A stretch of 64,000 nucleotides of DNA from Trema orientale (Eukaryota; Streptophyta; Magnoliopsida; Rosales; Cannabaceae): the NCBI GenBank assembly GCA_002914845.1, contig JXTC01000046.1:846277-910276 (forward strand). Direction: 5' to 3'. The stretch's first letter is position 1; every line of letters begins with the position of its first letter. The translations under genes were made by a program, and so were the position numbers. Of this stretch, positions 1 to 11,039 are shown piece after piece. Under the pieces are notes generated by a model. The model ran no database searches. It saw only the letters and a list, made by a program, of their open reading frames with translations, and was not told the DNA's origin.

Positions 1-435
1 TCCTATAGTATTTTATTTTATTTTAAATTTACCCGAAAATCTAATTAACATGATAGGATACATATGATAACCTTTTTTTTTTCTTTTTTTTTTCTTTTTG
101 TTTTATTTTTAAAATTTTTCCGCAATTTATTCGGATACCATAAGTATCCTTGTAAGAGACATGTGATACCTACAATGATACGTACGGTGATACTTATAAG
201 AGACATGTGATATCTACAATGATACTTTTGATACCTGTGGTAAATTTTTCAATAAGGAACACCATGCATCCTATAGGAATCCCATGAATAAAATACGGCC
301 TAAATACTAAACCACATACCTAATATCCATAATGGATACTTAGTTACAACCATTTAATTTTGACTTTTCTCAAAGATTGTGTGATAAAAGTAACCATCTT
401 ATTATCCATTCAAGTCACACGTTCGAAAGCTTATT
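1..435. other. AT-rich intergenic DNA with a short direct repeat
   Basis: No gene is visible. A 30-base unit of the form TAAGAGACATGTGATAYCTA plus about ten further bases occurs at 153-182 and 196-225 with one difference, 43 bases apart. The last nine bases (427-435, AAGCTTATT) are the left target duplication of the next element. Confidence 0.6.
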
Positions 436-726
436 GAGAAATTTAGGTGGATGACCAAAATTTTAAATTTGATTAAATAGATGTCCATTTTTAAAATTTT
501 ATAGCTAAATGTCCATGTATATATATTTTTACACTTGGTAGATACGCATATCTACCAATTTTAGTTACTATACTGAAATGCATTGGATATATAATTTTTT
601 ATACTTGGTATATAAAATTTTACACTTGGTATATATGCATATATACCGGACATTTTGTTATAACATTTGTCAAAGGGACATTTACTGAAATTGAGCCCAA
701 AATTTGGTCATATTTCTATAAGCCCC
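436..726 (+). mobile_element. 291-bp Mutator-like MITE, family A, copy 1
   Basis: This is one of three copies of exactly 291 bp (others at 10036-10326, inverted, and 25515-25805). It is flanked by a perfect 9-bp target duplication AAGCTTATT (427-435 and 727-735), the size made by Mutator-like transposases. The ends form an imperfect inverted repeat; the clearest shared part is ATGACCAAA near each end. It has no coding capacity. Interior sequence is AT-rich with repeated TATATA-type motifs. Confidence 0.85.
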
Positions 727-988
727 AAGCTTATTTTTGTTGCTACAATTTTTTTTCCCTAAACACTGTGCTAAAATTTTATCACCCTTTTTTCTAATTC
801 TTAATTGTTTTAAAAAAAATGAAAAAAGAAAAAGTTGTCATAGAAAGTTCATGAAATAAAAAAGGAAAAAATAGAACGTTAAAGAAAAAAAAGAAAAAGA
901 AACTGAAAAGATAAACGAAAAAGAAAAAGCACCTAATCTAGTTAAAAAGTACAATTAAAATAATTTAAATGGTAAATAATTTATTCGT

Positions 989-1300
989 GTGGCCATATTG
1001 GAAAGCGACCGTCTTCGAGTAATTCGAGGCATCAACTCTACTCTTCCTCAGGGTCATTCAGATGGTATTTTCCATGATGTTAAGTCTTTGTTGAACTTAG
1101 CTGATTGTGGTTATTGCCATTTTGTTATTTTGTTTCCCGTAATAGAAATAAAGTAGTCCATACATTAGTTAGAAATGCTTTATCTTCTACCAATGATATG
1201 CATTAGTTTGATTCTAGTCGTTTGTTTATTTCCTCTCTTGAACTAGACAATTTAAAGTTTGATTCCCTAAAAAAACAAAAAAATAAAAAAATAAAAAGGA
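989..1300 (+). pseudogene. LINE 3' remnant (RNase H-like domain plus A-rich tail)
   Basis: Translation from about 989 gives an RNase H-like C-terminal segment typical of plant non-LTR retrotransposons. It has an ILESD start followed by a GIFHDVKSLL block and, after a frame change near 1130, RNRNKVVHTLVRNALSS. In-frame stops and the frame change show it is dead. An A-rich tract at about 1268-1300 follows the last recognisable residues, consistent with a LINE tail. The upstream reverse transcriptase is absent, so this is a 5'-truncated copy. Confidence 0.6.
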
Positions 1301-1886
1301 GCATGTCTCAGGCCACACATGCATCAACAAACATTCATTATCACAGGCACGATAGATTTATCTTTTATCTTTCTAGGTCACGTTTGGTTCATGGAATGAA
1401 ATTGGAATAGTAATGAGAATGGTAATAGAATGGAATTAGAAAAGGAATATGAATGATAATACATTGTTTGGTTAAAATTGGAATCAACAGTGGAATAGAA
1501 TGAAATATATTGTGTATTGACAAAATTACTCTTACTTTTAAATATTTTAGTAGAGCAAAGAGGGAAAAACTAGTTTTACCAAAATTTGAAAGAGATTAGA
1601 ACTTTTATTCCATTGATAGAGAAGTAGAATAGCCATTAGAAGCATTTTGGTCTACAAAATATTGAGTAATATTGACACTGTTAGAAGAATGTTCTTCTTT
1701 TACCCCCTAACTCTAATACTATTAGAAAATGTTAGTGAACAATGACTATATAGTCATTTCAGTTTTTAAAGAGCTAAACAAATGTCCTTACTAATTTTTA
1801 TCTTTTTTGTTGGGTATTTTCAAATAATTGGTTTTTATTATTAAATAATAAAATAAATAGAAAATGATAACATGACGTTTTTTTAC

Positions 1887-1924
<38 letters not shown>

Positions 1925-2093
1925 AACAAAACAAAAAACATAAGAAAAATATGTAATATAATAGCTTTTTACTCAAACTTGATATATCTGTATTAGATGT
2001 ATTTTTTTTGTTACAGTCGTTGTTTTATTTTAAATATAAATTAACATGTAAGGAAAAAAAAATACACCTTTTTGTCTTCTTAGTTATATTTAA
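1301..2093. other. Intergenic AT-rich DNA with a (TA)n microsatellite
   Basis: No gene is supported. 1380-1500 has a G/A-rich stretch beginning with a motif like TTTGGTTCATGGAATG, often seen at ends of plant MITEs, but I could not define a second end. A (TA)n run lies at about 1889-1918. Confidence 0.5.
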
Positions 2094-2354
2094 GGGTTTT
2101 GGATACTTATATATACCTATTTTTCAGAAAATAATACCAAATTTACGATCTTTCAAAAATAATAAAAATCCGTACGACCTTTTTATGGCATTTATCTAAA
2201 TATTTTGAAAGTTAGAAAAAGCAGTAGCATTTTAGTAAATAAATCATCTTTTTTTTTTACAGGAAACCACAAAGGTTTCCTGAAAACCAGTTTGGTTTAA
2301 TTTAGTTTCCTATTAGCGGAATTGTGTATACTTTTTGCCTTGTTTTCTTCACCC
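2094..2354. mobile_element. Small deletion derivative of the large Mutator-like family
   Basis: The left end (GGGTTTTGGATACTTATA and following) matches the termini of the elements at 10365-13936 and 33.6-34.17 kb, including the block ATACCAAATTTACGA. Internally it carries a single unit of the same AGGAAACC...GGTTTCC minisatellite (2262-2320). Possible 9-bp target duplications TATATTTAA (2085-2093) and TATATTCAT (2355-2363) differ at two positions. The right end is therefore less certain than the left. Confidence 0.5.
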
Positions 2355-3127
2355 TATATTCATTTTTTCGAATTTAATTATCGAAACTAACATTTTATTC
2401 TACTAATCTTTTATTTTAGGATATTAGAAATTGAAAGTCTTATTACACTACTTATGTTCTTTCAACAATATTTTTAAAACGACGTCATTTTTTTTTAATA
2501 AAATTCAAAATTAATTCGTTTACAATTTTTTTCATCAATAAAAATGACCAACTATTCTTCATATTTCTCAAATGCCAAAGATGACCTTATTGAGATACCT
2601 GCAATAAATTTATAATTTTTTTTTTTTTTTACAATTTAGAACACTTAATTCCCTTTTAATTTATTTGGTTACTACCATATGTAATTTGGTACAATACTAT
2701 TGGTAACTAAGTGAAAGAATGTCAGTAATTAAGCGAGATACCATTGGTAATCAAGTGGTAACTGACGGATATTCAAGTGGGTGACCAATGATAATAAAGT
2801 GATTTCTCAAGTCTCAACGATTCTATGATCTCAAAAAAAAAAAGGCCTGAACAATTATATATATGTAAAAATAATAATAATAATAACAATTTTATTCGGT
2901 TCAGATTGGGTCGGCCCAGTACGGGTTCTTTGGGCCTTATTCGGGTTGATCGGTTGGGCGAAGATTGTGCACCCTTAGGCCAAAATTTTCCCTAATTTCC
3001 CAAGCACCTGTAAATTAGGTACAGGAACAAATGTAGGCGTATTTTGCTAGTTCTCTTTAGAGTTTATGTCAGTCTCATTTTGTACTGACCAGCATTGCGA
3101 CATTTTCAAATTTCCGGCCTTTTTTAG
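2355..3127. other. Intergenic DNA
   Basis: No gene recognised. The stretch 2880-3000 is less AT-rich and may be intron or flank of the exon fragment that follows. Confidence 0.4.
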
Positions 3128-3202
3128 GTGAGGGATGAGACCTACACAGCCTTTGAGAACATTTACCCTGTTCTTACTGAGTTCAAGAAAAATCAGCAAT
3201 GA
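3128..3202 (+). pseudogene. Possible orphan last exon of an unrecognised gene
   Basis: After a pyrimidine-rich stretch ending in TTTTTAG there are 25 codons ending in TGA. They encode VRDETYTAFENIYPV followed by LTEFKKNQQ, a protein-like composition unlike the AT-rich surroundings. No upstream exon could be linked within the window. I do not recognise the family. It may be the true last exon of a gene whose remainder is lost or interrupted, or a captured fragment. It is called a pseudogene only because it stands alone. Confidence 0.3.
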
Positions 3203-3534
3203 TGGGGCGGCGTAGGACTGAAACGTAATTGCACTTGTATTAAAATTTTGGCATTTGTGTTTTTCATCATCACTCTATATAGCATGAAAGTGTCTGCTTA
3301 CCTAATGCCGGTCCTTGGAATGTTCGACTTTTAGAAGTCTTCGATTCAGTTCTGTTGGCACATGTAACAGATAAGAGCCAACCAAAGACCAGTTTTGCTT
3401 GCAGAAGGTTTGCAATGGATGATTGTGTTGCTTTGACGACCACTTTGCCTGGATTGAATTGTAAATATGAAAAAGGATTTTGTCATAGTTGACTGATAAC
3501 AATGATAAATTAAGATTTGATTTCAATAACTGTG
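3203..3534. other. Non-coding flank of the exon fragment
   Basis: Unique-looking sequence, possibly a 3' UTR. No coding potential was recognised on either strand. Confidence 0.4.
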
Positions 3535-3539
3535 GTTAA

Positions 3540-5378
3540 TGTTAGGGTTTATGCCCTAAAAGCATGTATATTTTGGATATTTGTTGAATTAATAAAATGA
3601 CATTTTTCTATTTGAATTTGTGCATAATAGGTATATCTTTAAATATTAGAAAATCCCTAGTTTATTTATGTGACCATAAATTTAGTATATAAGTGTTATA
3701 TACATGAGGATTAAATTTATGAATAATAAACTAAATATAGTCCGTGATAATTAATTAAAGTTTGGGATATTTAATTAAATAATATTAGTACGGTCCATTA
3801 ACACTAAGAATGTAATAGTCTTATCCAGACCATTGATGTGTTGACATCACAATGGAAATACTTTATATAATTCGATTATATAGTACTGGACCAGACATGA
3901 TTTGAATCTCACATAAATTCCGTTAACTATTGAGAGTTCAAATAATGTCATTATATGATCATATATGGATCAATCTTAATTCTGAATAGTTATAGACTCA
4001 TATTTATAACATTATGTTCTTTAACAAACTTGTTAAAGGTTTGTTTCGTAAATAGATTGAAATACTTGTATCTTGGGAGTATGATGAGATGAACAGCTGA
4101 GAATGTAACTTACAGATATGGTATCCATTCCTTCCATTAGGAAGCTAGAAAAATAATTCCCTTGTGTATTGATTCAGGACTTGAACAGTTTGAGTACTTA
4201 ATTTATAATAGATTTATAAATTAATTGTTCATTAGAGAATCAATGGTACACCAGGATAAAGATATAATTGGAGAGGTAAACGGAATGTGACCTAACTCCA
4301 ATTATGAATTATCTATGGAGGATTGAACTACATGTAATGATTAAATCGATGGACTGCTCGCTGTTTTCCGAGTAAATTAATTCTGTAACTTCAAGAGTGC
4401 AATTCCCGATTTTTAGTAGAATAATACTGGAATTAATAAATTAAATAAATTAATTAAGGAGTTTAATTAATTGTCATAATTTATTGGATCTTAAATTACA
4501 GGTCCATATGTCCCAATTCTACCTCTTACAAACACTGTACTAGATATTGCATTATTTCTGTTACCGCACACTTTGTCTAGATAAATAGTTTATCTATATG
4601 TAATTAATAATTGTTATTAATTAATTAATTAATTAATTTTGAATTATTAATTTAAATTTATGGAGAGATAAATTTCTTAATTTGTTTAAATTTTGAATTT
4701 AAAAATATCTAATTATCAGATAATTAGATAAATAGAAATTGGGAAACTGACTGAAAGCGAAATACTCTTTCTAGTTATCTGCTAGTTTATATAGATATAT
4801 ATATTAATTAATTAGATTAGATTAATTAACTTAAATATATATATATAAAATCACGTTTTTAAAAACAAAGAGGTTCACGTTTTTTTTTTTGTTTTGTTTT
4901 GTTTAAAAGTTTTATATATATATATATTAATTAATATGATTAATTAATTTATTAAATAGTTTAATAAATATATATATATATAAAGGAAACTTAGCAGAAA
5001 CATAATATATTATTTTCTACAGAGCCTCCATAAACTAGAGAGGAAAAAGAAGAGAGTCTTCCTATTCTCTGTAGAACAAACTCTTGCAATCTCATGTGTT
5101 GAGAATATTGCAAGGGTCTAAAGTGTGAGTTTTAAGAAATTATACGCAACGTCCACATGTTCATCCAGTTGTGCTTGAGGCTTAGAAAATCGTGGTTTAA
5201 AAGACAGAGAAACTAGGATTCGCTGATAAGCTGCGAGAGGTATAAGATTTATTTTCTTTGTATATTCTTATTTTGCTATGAATTAATACTATGTACTCAT
5301 ATAGTCAATTATTTTGAGAAAATTTTTTAAAGTTTCTGGGCTAATCTTCTGCTGTGAAAATCGTTTTAAAATCCAAGA
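3540..5378 (+). repeat. Solo LTR, probably Ty1-copia type
   Basis: Starts with TGTTAGGGTTTATGCCC and ends near AATCCAAGA. It is flanked by identical 5-bp sequences GTTAA (3535-3539 and 5379-5383), as expected for retroviral-type integration. A TATA-rich stretch at about 4950-4983 precedes AGAGCCTCC and purine-rich leader-like sequence. No primer-binding site, gag or pol follows, so this is a solo LTR of about 1.84 kb left by recombination. The terminal CA appears mutated. Confidence 0.6.
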
Positions 5379-5383
5379 GTTAA

Positions 5384-6673
5384 TGGTTAGCATAAAATTG
5401 TGTGAACAACACCAGCCATGTCTTCGGACAGAATCAGAAAGTGGATAAAAGAGGAATTTTTTCGTTTTATTGGCTGAGCCAGAGAATATTTTATTTATTT
5501 TTTTCTTTGCATCTCGGAAGTTGTGATAAGATAACAGTCGATGGGTTACCATTGATCTGTTATTACGGGTTTCTATTTTACTTTTTTTTTTTTTTTTCTT
5601 TTGTCGTTTTGGTGATTCTTGATTAAATCAGTTGAGTCTGATCTAGAAATTTTAACAAATAAATTTCTACTATTCGTCACTAGATCCTGTTATGTGGGAA
5701 GGAGTAAGAGGTGCGTGGTTGACTCATGCGAACGCAAAAATAGTAATTTGACATATCTCGAGCCAAGGATAAATATCAAGATATCGGGTGAAATTTTCAG
5801 CAAAAGAAAAGTGTGAAAATTCGTTAATGCTTTCCTATATTTGTTTGTTACTTGGTTTTGAATTTGAAACGAACTGGGTGAACATTGAACATCGTTAGTT
5901 TTTTCAGTTAGGATTTGTGTAAAACATGAACCGAGCATCAGTGCCCGATGAGGCTCTTCGACTTTAAAAGTCGTGCAACTCTTTCTCTAATCGTCATATT
6001 TTGTTGGGGTTCTTTTTTTTTTTTTGAACACAAATTCACAATCTCCCTCCAATTTTGGGTTTCATAGCAGAGTACCGAATTTATAAACATAAACATTAAG
6101 AAGAAAAAGGAAAAGCTGCACTTTCTCACCACACAACTTTAACTTGGGGATATCATCAGTGCTTTGCACTTGCACATTAATAAAGAAACACTCTTCAGTA
6201 GTGTATGTTATCCTTAAGTATTTTTGTAACCCTTTAGGGCTCTTGCTATGTTTAAAGCCAAAACTTTGATCATAGGAGTACGATCTATGTTCAATTTACA
6301 AATGAGTATTGAAATAAAGTAAGAAGGTAATAAAACTGATCAAGATTGTACTTTGAAGGTACCACTGATAATGTGGTCCGTTCCATGGAACGGTTTGACC
6401 ATGGAGATTTGCTCGGACCATGGAGATTTGCTCAACTGAAAACTGAAAAGTTAGATTAGCAGCACCCGGGAAAAGCGAGCAACCCAAAAGAGACACATAA
6501 CTAATATTTGTTACAATATTGCGCGAACGCACAAGCAGGCTGTTCAAAGAAACCAAAAGGAATTGTCGGATCAAGAACATACAAGTAGCCATCACAATGT
6601 CTTGTTTTTCATGTTTGTAGCCTGAAAAGATGTTTATCTCTAACCAATGGTCGCTGACTTTCTGATTGCCTGG
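5384..6673. other. Intergenic region downstream of the PPR gene
   Basis: No gene supported. A 16-bp perfect palindrome CCGTTCCATGGAACGG lies at 6378-6393. Next to it a motif GACCATGGAGATTTGCTC is repeated twice in tandem (about 6397-6433). Confidence 0.4.
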
Positions 6674-8574
6674 CTATGTTTTGGTTTGTTTAAAATCCTT
6701 TGGACCAGCCAGATCTGACCGAGTACATGAATTCATCTCCTTCAACAGTGACATTGCCAACTCCAACTTCCCCATTTTCCTTAGATTATTCACCAGTGAT
6801 CGATAAATATAGATTGAAGGACGAATCTGCCTTGCCTTCATCTCGTTATATAGTCTCAACGATTCCTCAACATTTCCTGAACGACCAAAACAATCAATCA
6901 ATGCAGTATAAGTAAGCAAATCTGGCTGAATTCTGTTGTCACCCATTTCCTTGAAATGTACTGCACAGATGTCGACTCGTCCTACCTTCTTTAGGCTGTT
7001 TAACAATGTATTGTAAGAAACAACATCAGGGGAGATCCCAGCTTCCTTCATGGAGGAAAACTCATGAAGCATTTTATCAACACGACCAGCACGACCCAAA
7101 ATATCTAAAATGACATTATACATAATCAAATCTGGTTTGCATTTCAAGCTCTTTATCTGGTTAAATATTAAAAGGGCCTGATCAATCTGCCTATATTCCG
7201 CAAAGGCAAGGATGATCCTGTTTAGAACCTTCAAGCTTGGGAAGGTCAGTTCCACCACATCTTTGATAAATCTAAATAGCCGAGTGTAATCATTCGTCTT
7301 TGCAAAAGCCTTGGCTATATAAAGATAAGAAGTCGGAGGCCAAGGTTCAGATGACCCAATTGCATCTATAAAAACTTGAGATACAAGGCCAATGTCATTC
7401 TTCTTACTGGCTGCTGCCAATAGGGCTTCGTATGCATTAGAGCCAATGAAGACATGTTTATCATGCAAGGATTTAAGAAATCTAGCAGCAGCAGAAAGAT
7501 TTCCAGACCTGCATAGCTTATCAATATAAGCATTACAGATTTCAGAAGTGGATCTCAAAGCATCTCCCGTGGCTGTGGCAGCAAAAATTTCGTTCAAGAC
7601 CACTTCTTCTTCGTTGGGAGAGGTCTTAGTTGTAAATGACCGAGAATTGCCAATAAATCTACTCGCAACAACGAAGAGAGGCCAGGTCCAAAAGAAAACA
7701 ACAGGGAAGGATATGATTTGGTTCTGTAATTAGAAGTGGAGCTGTTTAGTTGAGATAAACATACTAAGCCAATCCACGGAAAAACATACAATAGTGAAAA
7801 TGTAGACGTTTGAAGAAAAGCTGTAAATGCCAGAATCTTGTCTTATCCCCTTGAATGGCCTTAGTCTGGTAAGTTGAGGTTTAGAAATAGTAGCCCGTAA
7901 ATTATAAAAGTTCCAAGGTTACCAATCATAGTCACATGCAAGGCATCAATATGCAATTGACTTGCAGAAAATTTAAAAGAGCAGGAGAATTTTATTCTAG
8001 GATGTGCTAACTAACATGACTCAAACCAGGTTATCGAAATAGAGGTTATATTATGTGTGATTAGGTATCAAGTCTCTTAAAGTAAATTCTATTACAATTG
8101 AATGTGGGACTTATCCATAAAATCATTTTCTCCACCACCAAAAATATCCTTTGGAGGATTTGAATTATCCCACTCGAGTATGATGAGAAAAATGACCTTT
8201 TAAGATCCTTCAAAAAATTCACACTGCTATATAATACTGCGCATATAGTAAATATAGCTGTTCTCTGCGTAGACATTTTTTTCTTACCCGTTAGAACTGC
8301 ATATGTATCGTTTCTACCCCAAACTCAGAACAACTATAAACAGTTATTTTCTCAGTTCCAACAAAATATGTTTTCCAACACAACAAAAATCCCAGTTCCT
8401 AAACAAGAAATTGGATTATATATGACTTACAGCGCAACAGTTATGTCTACTTGGAATTAAAGGAATTGGATTCTGAATAAAGCGGATCGAAGCCAAGTTG
8501 CAGCGAGTACTTAATTCTGCTACTGCTTTACTGCATAAGAAAATATGCCTGAAGCTCCGTGAAGGGAATAGCAT
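6674..8574 (-). CDS. P-type pentatricopeptide repeat (PPR) protein, two exons
   Basis: PPR proteins bind organellar RNA sequence-specifically and act in its processing, stabilisation or translation. The main exon (6674-7723) encodes 349 residues and a stop. At least four tandem 35-residue P-type repeats are clear, at about residues 211-245, 246-280, 281-315 and 316-350 (e.g. DLIMYNVILDILGRAGRVDK), with weaker repeats before and a partial one after. That exon has no plausible ATG at its 5' end; it opens right after a TAA and an acceptor-like TTACAG. I infer a first exon at 8431-8574: an ATG, 48 codons rich in Arg, Ser and Leu, then a consensus donor GTAAGT. The 707-bp intron joins the two exons in phase, giving 397 residues. 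The presequence looks like a mitochondrial or plastid transit peptide. No DYW or E domain is present. The PPR call is firm; the first exon is inferred. Confidence 0.85.
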
Positions 8575-9269
8575 GCTGCTAATGGAAGGCCCCTTAGGAA
8601 TCTCCCAAGTTAACTTTTAAAAAGACAGAACAATAGAAAGCAAACTAGAAAACAAATAAGATGCAGTGGCCTCTTACTCTATTCTACACTGGTGTGCATG
8701 CAAATTGAGGCACGGTAAATAATTCAATACAGTATTATGTTCAATTGGTATCAAAAGGCAATGACCTCTTCTATTAGTGTCAATAAACAAAAGTTTGTGT
8801 GCACGTAGCCTCTCCTACAAAATCATTCAACAAAACTTGATACTTCTAAAGTAATGAAATAAATAAGACAACTAAATAAACATGATGAGAAAACAAATTT
8901 CCTACAGGTACAGAGAGCTACAAATAAAAAATAAACCTATCAATACAAGTAGACACATTCTGGGGAAAAAACAAAATGCTGTTGAGATTTTAAGTCCTCC
9001 TAACCCAGAATCCAGAATCCAAAATCCAACCCATTTAGCTGACATTTTTTATGGCCTATCTAATCAGTGAAGTGATAGGATCCCCTAGGAAATGGAAGAC
9101 AAGGGCCAATACAAGTTTTAAGAGGTATCCACAAAGCAAACAATAGCAAATGCAGCCCTTTCTCCAGTTATACAATTCAAACAAAAACGCTGTCGAAGCA
9201 TACCATAGAAATACCATGTTTGCAAAGTATTTAATAATAAACATCAATTCTTCTGCATAAGCAGTATTT
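8575..9269. other. Intergenic region upstream of the PPR gene
   Basis: Includes the presumed PPR promoter (right of 8574). No other gene or repeat recognised. Confidence 0.4.
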
Positions 9270-9642
9270 GGGTTTCTAACACTTATACCTACAAAAACTG
9301 AAAAAAAATTACAAAAATACGGAAGTCAAACTTTTTTCTAATTTTTGTACAGTTTTTATTAGGAAAATATCATTTTTTTAAAAATATTTAGCAAAGTACC
9401 ATTTTTAAAATAGTTAACCGGTTTCTAGAAACTAGTTACCGGTTACTGGTTACCAGTTATATATCAGTTATAAATATCTTTGGTTACTACTAGAAACTAG
9501 TTACTATTTTAAAAAATAGTATTTTTCTAAATATTTTTTAAAAACGATATTTTTCTAATAAAAACCGTACCGCTTAGAAAAAAGAAAACTACCGTATTTT
9601 TCAAATTTTTTTCGAAAACACCGTATATTGTGTAATTTCCCC
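9270..9642. mobile_element. MITE family B, copy 1
   Basis: About 373 bp, starting GGGTTTCTAACACTTATACC and ending GTGTAATTTCCCC. The interior is built of alternating GGTTACCGG, ACTAGTTACC and TTTCTAAATA-type segments. The same element in the opposite orientation lies at 45713-46104 and a diverged copy at about 26715-27073. Subterminal inverted similarity includes AAAAATACGG near both ends. Target duplications are not clear for this copy. Confidence 0.65.
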
Positions 9643-10035
9643 GAGTGATATTAGACATCGAGAATGTAAGGATGGGCCTTGTGAGATCCTAATTCATGAC
9701 TGGCCCATTAATCCATGTTCAATTCACTTAATGCCCGTATAACACTTTTGGTGTATACCAATATTTTAATATCCCTACTTTTTAGAGAAACAAAAAATGA
9801 GAAATACCTTTTCATTTTATTTATTTACTTTTGGTCTTTTCTCTTGTATAAAAATAAATAAATCCACACAAATCCATTTATCTAATAGGTACAACTGATT
9901 CATGAACTTCCATTTCCAGTTAGGATTTTACATTCGCAGTTGAATTTGGTCACAAGCTATAAACATCAAATAGACATAATAATAGCATCTGGTCATAAAA
10001 ACTCACATTCATTTGGACTACGATGCTTTTAAAAT
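9643..10035. other. Intergenic DNA
   Basis: No gene or clear element seen between the two MITEs. Confidence 0.4.
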
Positions 10036-10326
10036 GGGGCTTATAGAAATATGACCAAATTTTGGGCCCAATTTAAGTAAATATTCATTTGTCAAATGTT
10101 ATAGCAAAATATCTGGTATATATGTTTATATACCAAGTATACAATTTTATATGTCAAGTACAAAAAATTATATACACACTACATTTCAGTACAGTAACCG
10201 AAATTGGTAGATAAATATATCTACCAAGTATAAAAATATATATACCTGGACATTTAATTATAAAATTTAAAAAATAGACATCTACTTAATCAAATTTAAA
10301 ATATTGGTCATCTACCTAAATTTCTC
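10036..10326 (-). mobile_element. 291-bp Mutator-like MITE, family A, copy 2
   Basis: Inverted copy of the element at 436-726, again exactly 291 bp. Flanking 9-mers TTTTAAAAT (10027-10035) and TTTTAAAAA (10327-10335) differ at one base, consistent with a 9-bp target duplication. Confidence 0.8.
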
Positions 10327-10570
10327 TTTTAAAAATTTAAAAGAAAAAAGATGCCATTTCTTTTGGATTTTAGATATTTATACCTATATTTTCAAAAATA
10401 ATACCAAATTTACGACCTTCCCCAAATAATTAAAATTTTGTACGACTTTTAGTGACATTTTTCTAAATACTTTAGCTAGGAAATGCGATGACATTTTTTT
10501 ATTTTTGCCATCTTTTTTAAAAACGTAAGTTTTTAATATTAAATATGTTAAATACATTGTTTTTGCTTCT

Positions 10571-10640
10571 TGGCTTAGTGATTGGGTCACCAACTAACTT
10601 TCTTCCCAAATGGGGTTTGAACCTCATGACTTCATGTTAT
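10571..10640 (+). repeat. tRNA-like module, left arm of the Mutator-like element
   Basis: Contains an A-box-like TGGCTTAGTGATTGG (10571-10585) and a B-box-like GGTTTGAACC (10614-10623) 43 bases apart, followed by T-runs from about 10638. It does not fold into a convincing complete tRNA, so it is not called as a gene. It resembles the tRNA-related heads of SINEs. Confidence 0.45.
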
Positions 10641-11039
10641 TTTTTTCTTTTTTCTTTTTTTTTGGGTTATTTTTATTACTTTTATTAGTTTTTTTTTTCC
10701 ATTATTTTTATTAGTTTCATTAGTTTCTTTCAGTTATTTTTTCCATTCTTTTTATCTCTTTCATTAGTTTCTTCCAAATTTATCTTTTATTTCATTGTTT
10801 TTATCCATTATTTTAATTTTTTCCTTAGTTTCTTCAATTTTTTCTTTTATTTAATTAGTTCTTTCTAGTTATTTTTTTTCATTTTGTTTTTAAAAATCAT
10901 TAGTTTCTTCTGATTTTTTCTTCCATTAAATCTTTTCCCCCCCTCTTAGGATATATTAACTATTTTGTTTTTTCTCTAATCTTTACGAAACAAGAAAAAT
11001 ATGTTTTATTTTTTCTTTTTCATTTTTTTTAACCCAACT

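Noticed and set aside
5289..5552. 87-codon minus-strand frame and its plus-strand counterpart
   Set aside because: Overlaps the end of the solo LTR and shows no recognisable domain.
6296..6595. 99-codon minus-strand frame downstream of the PPR gene
   Set aside because: No domain, composition typical of AT-rich chance frames, and inside the expected PPR 3' region.
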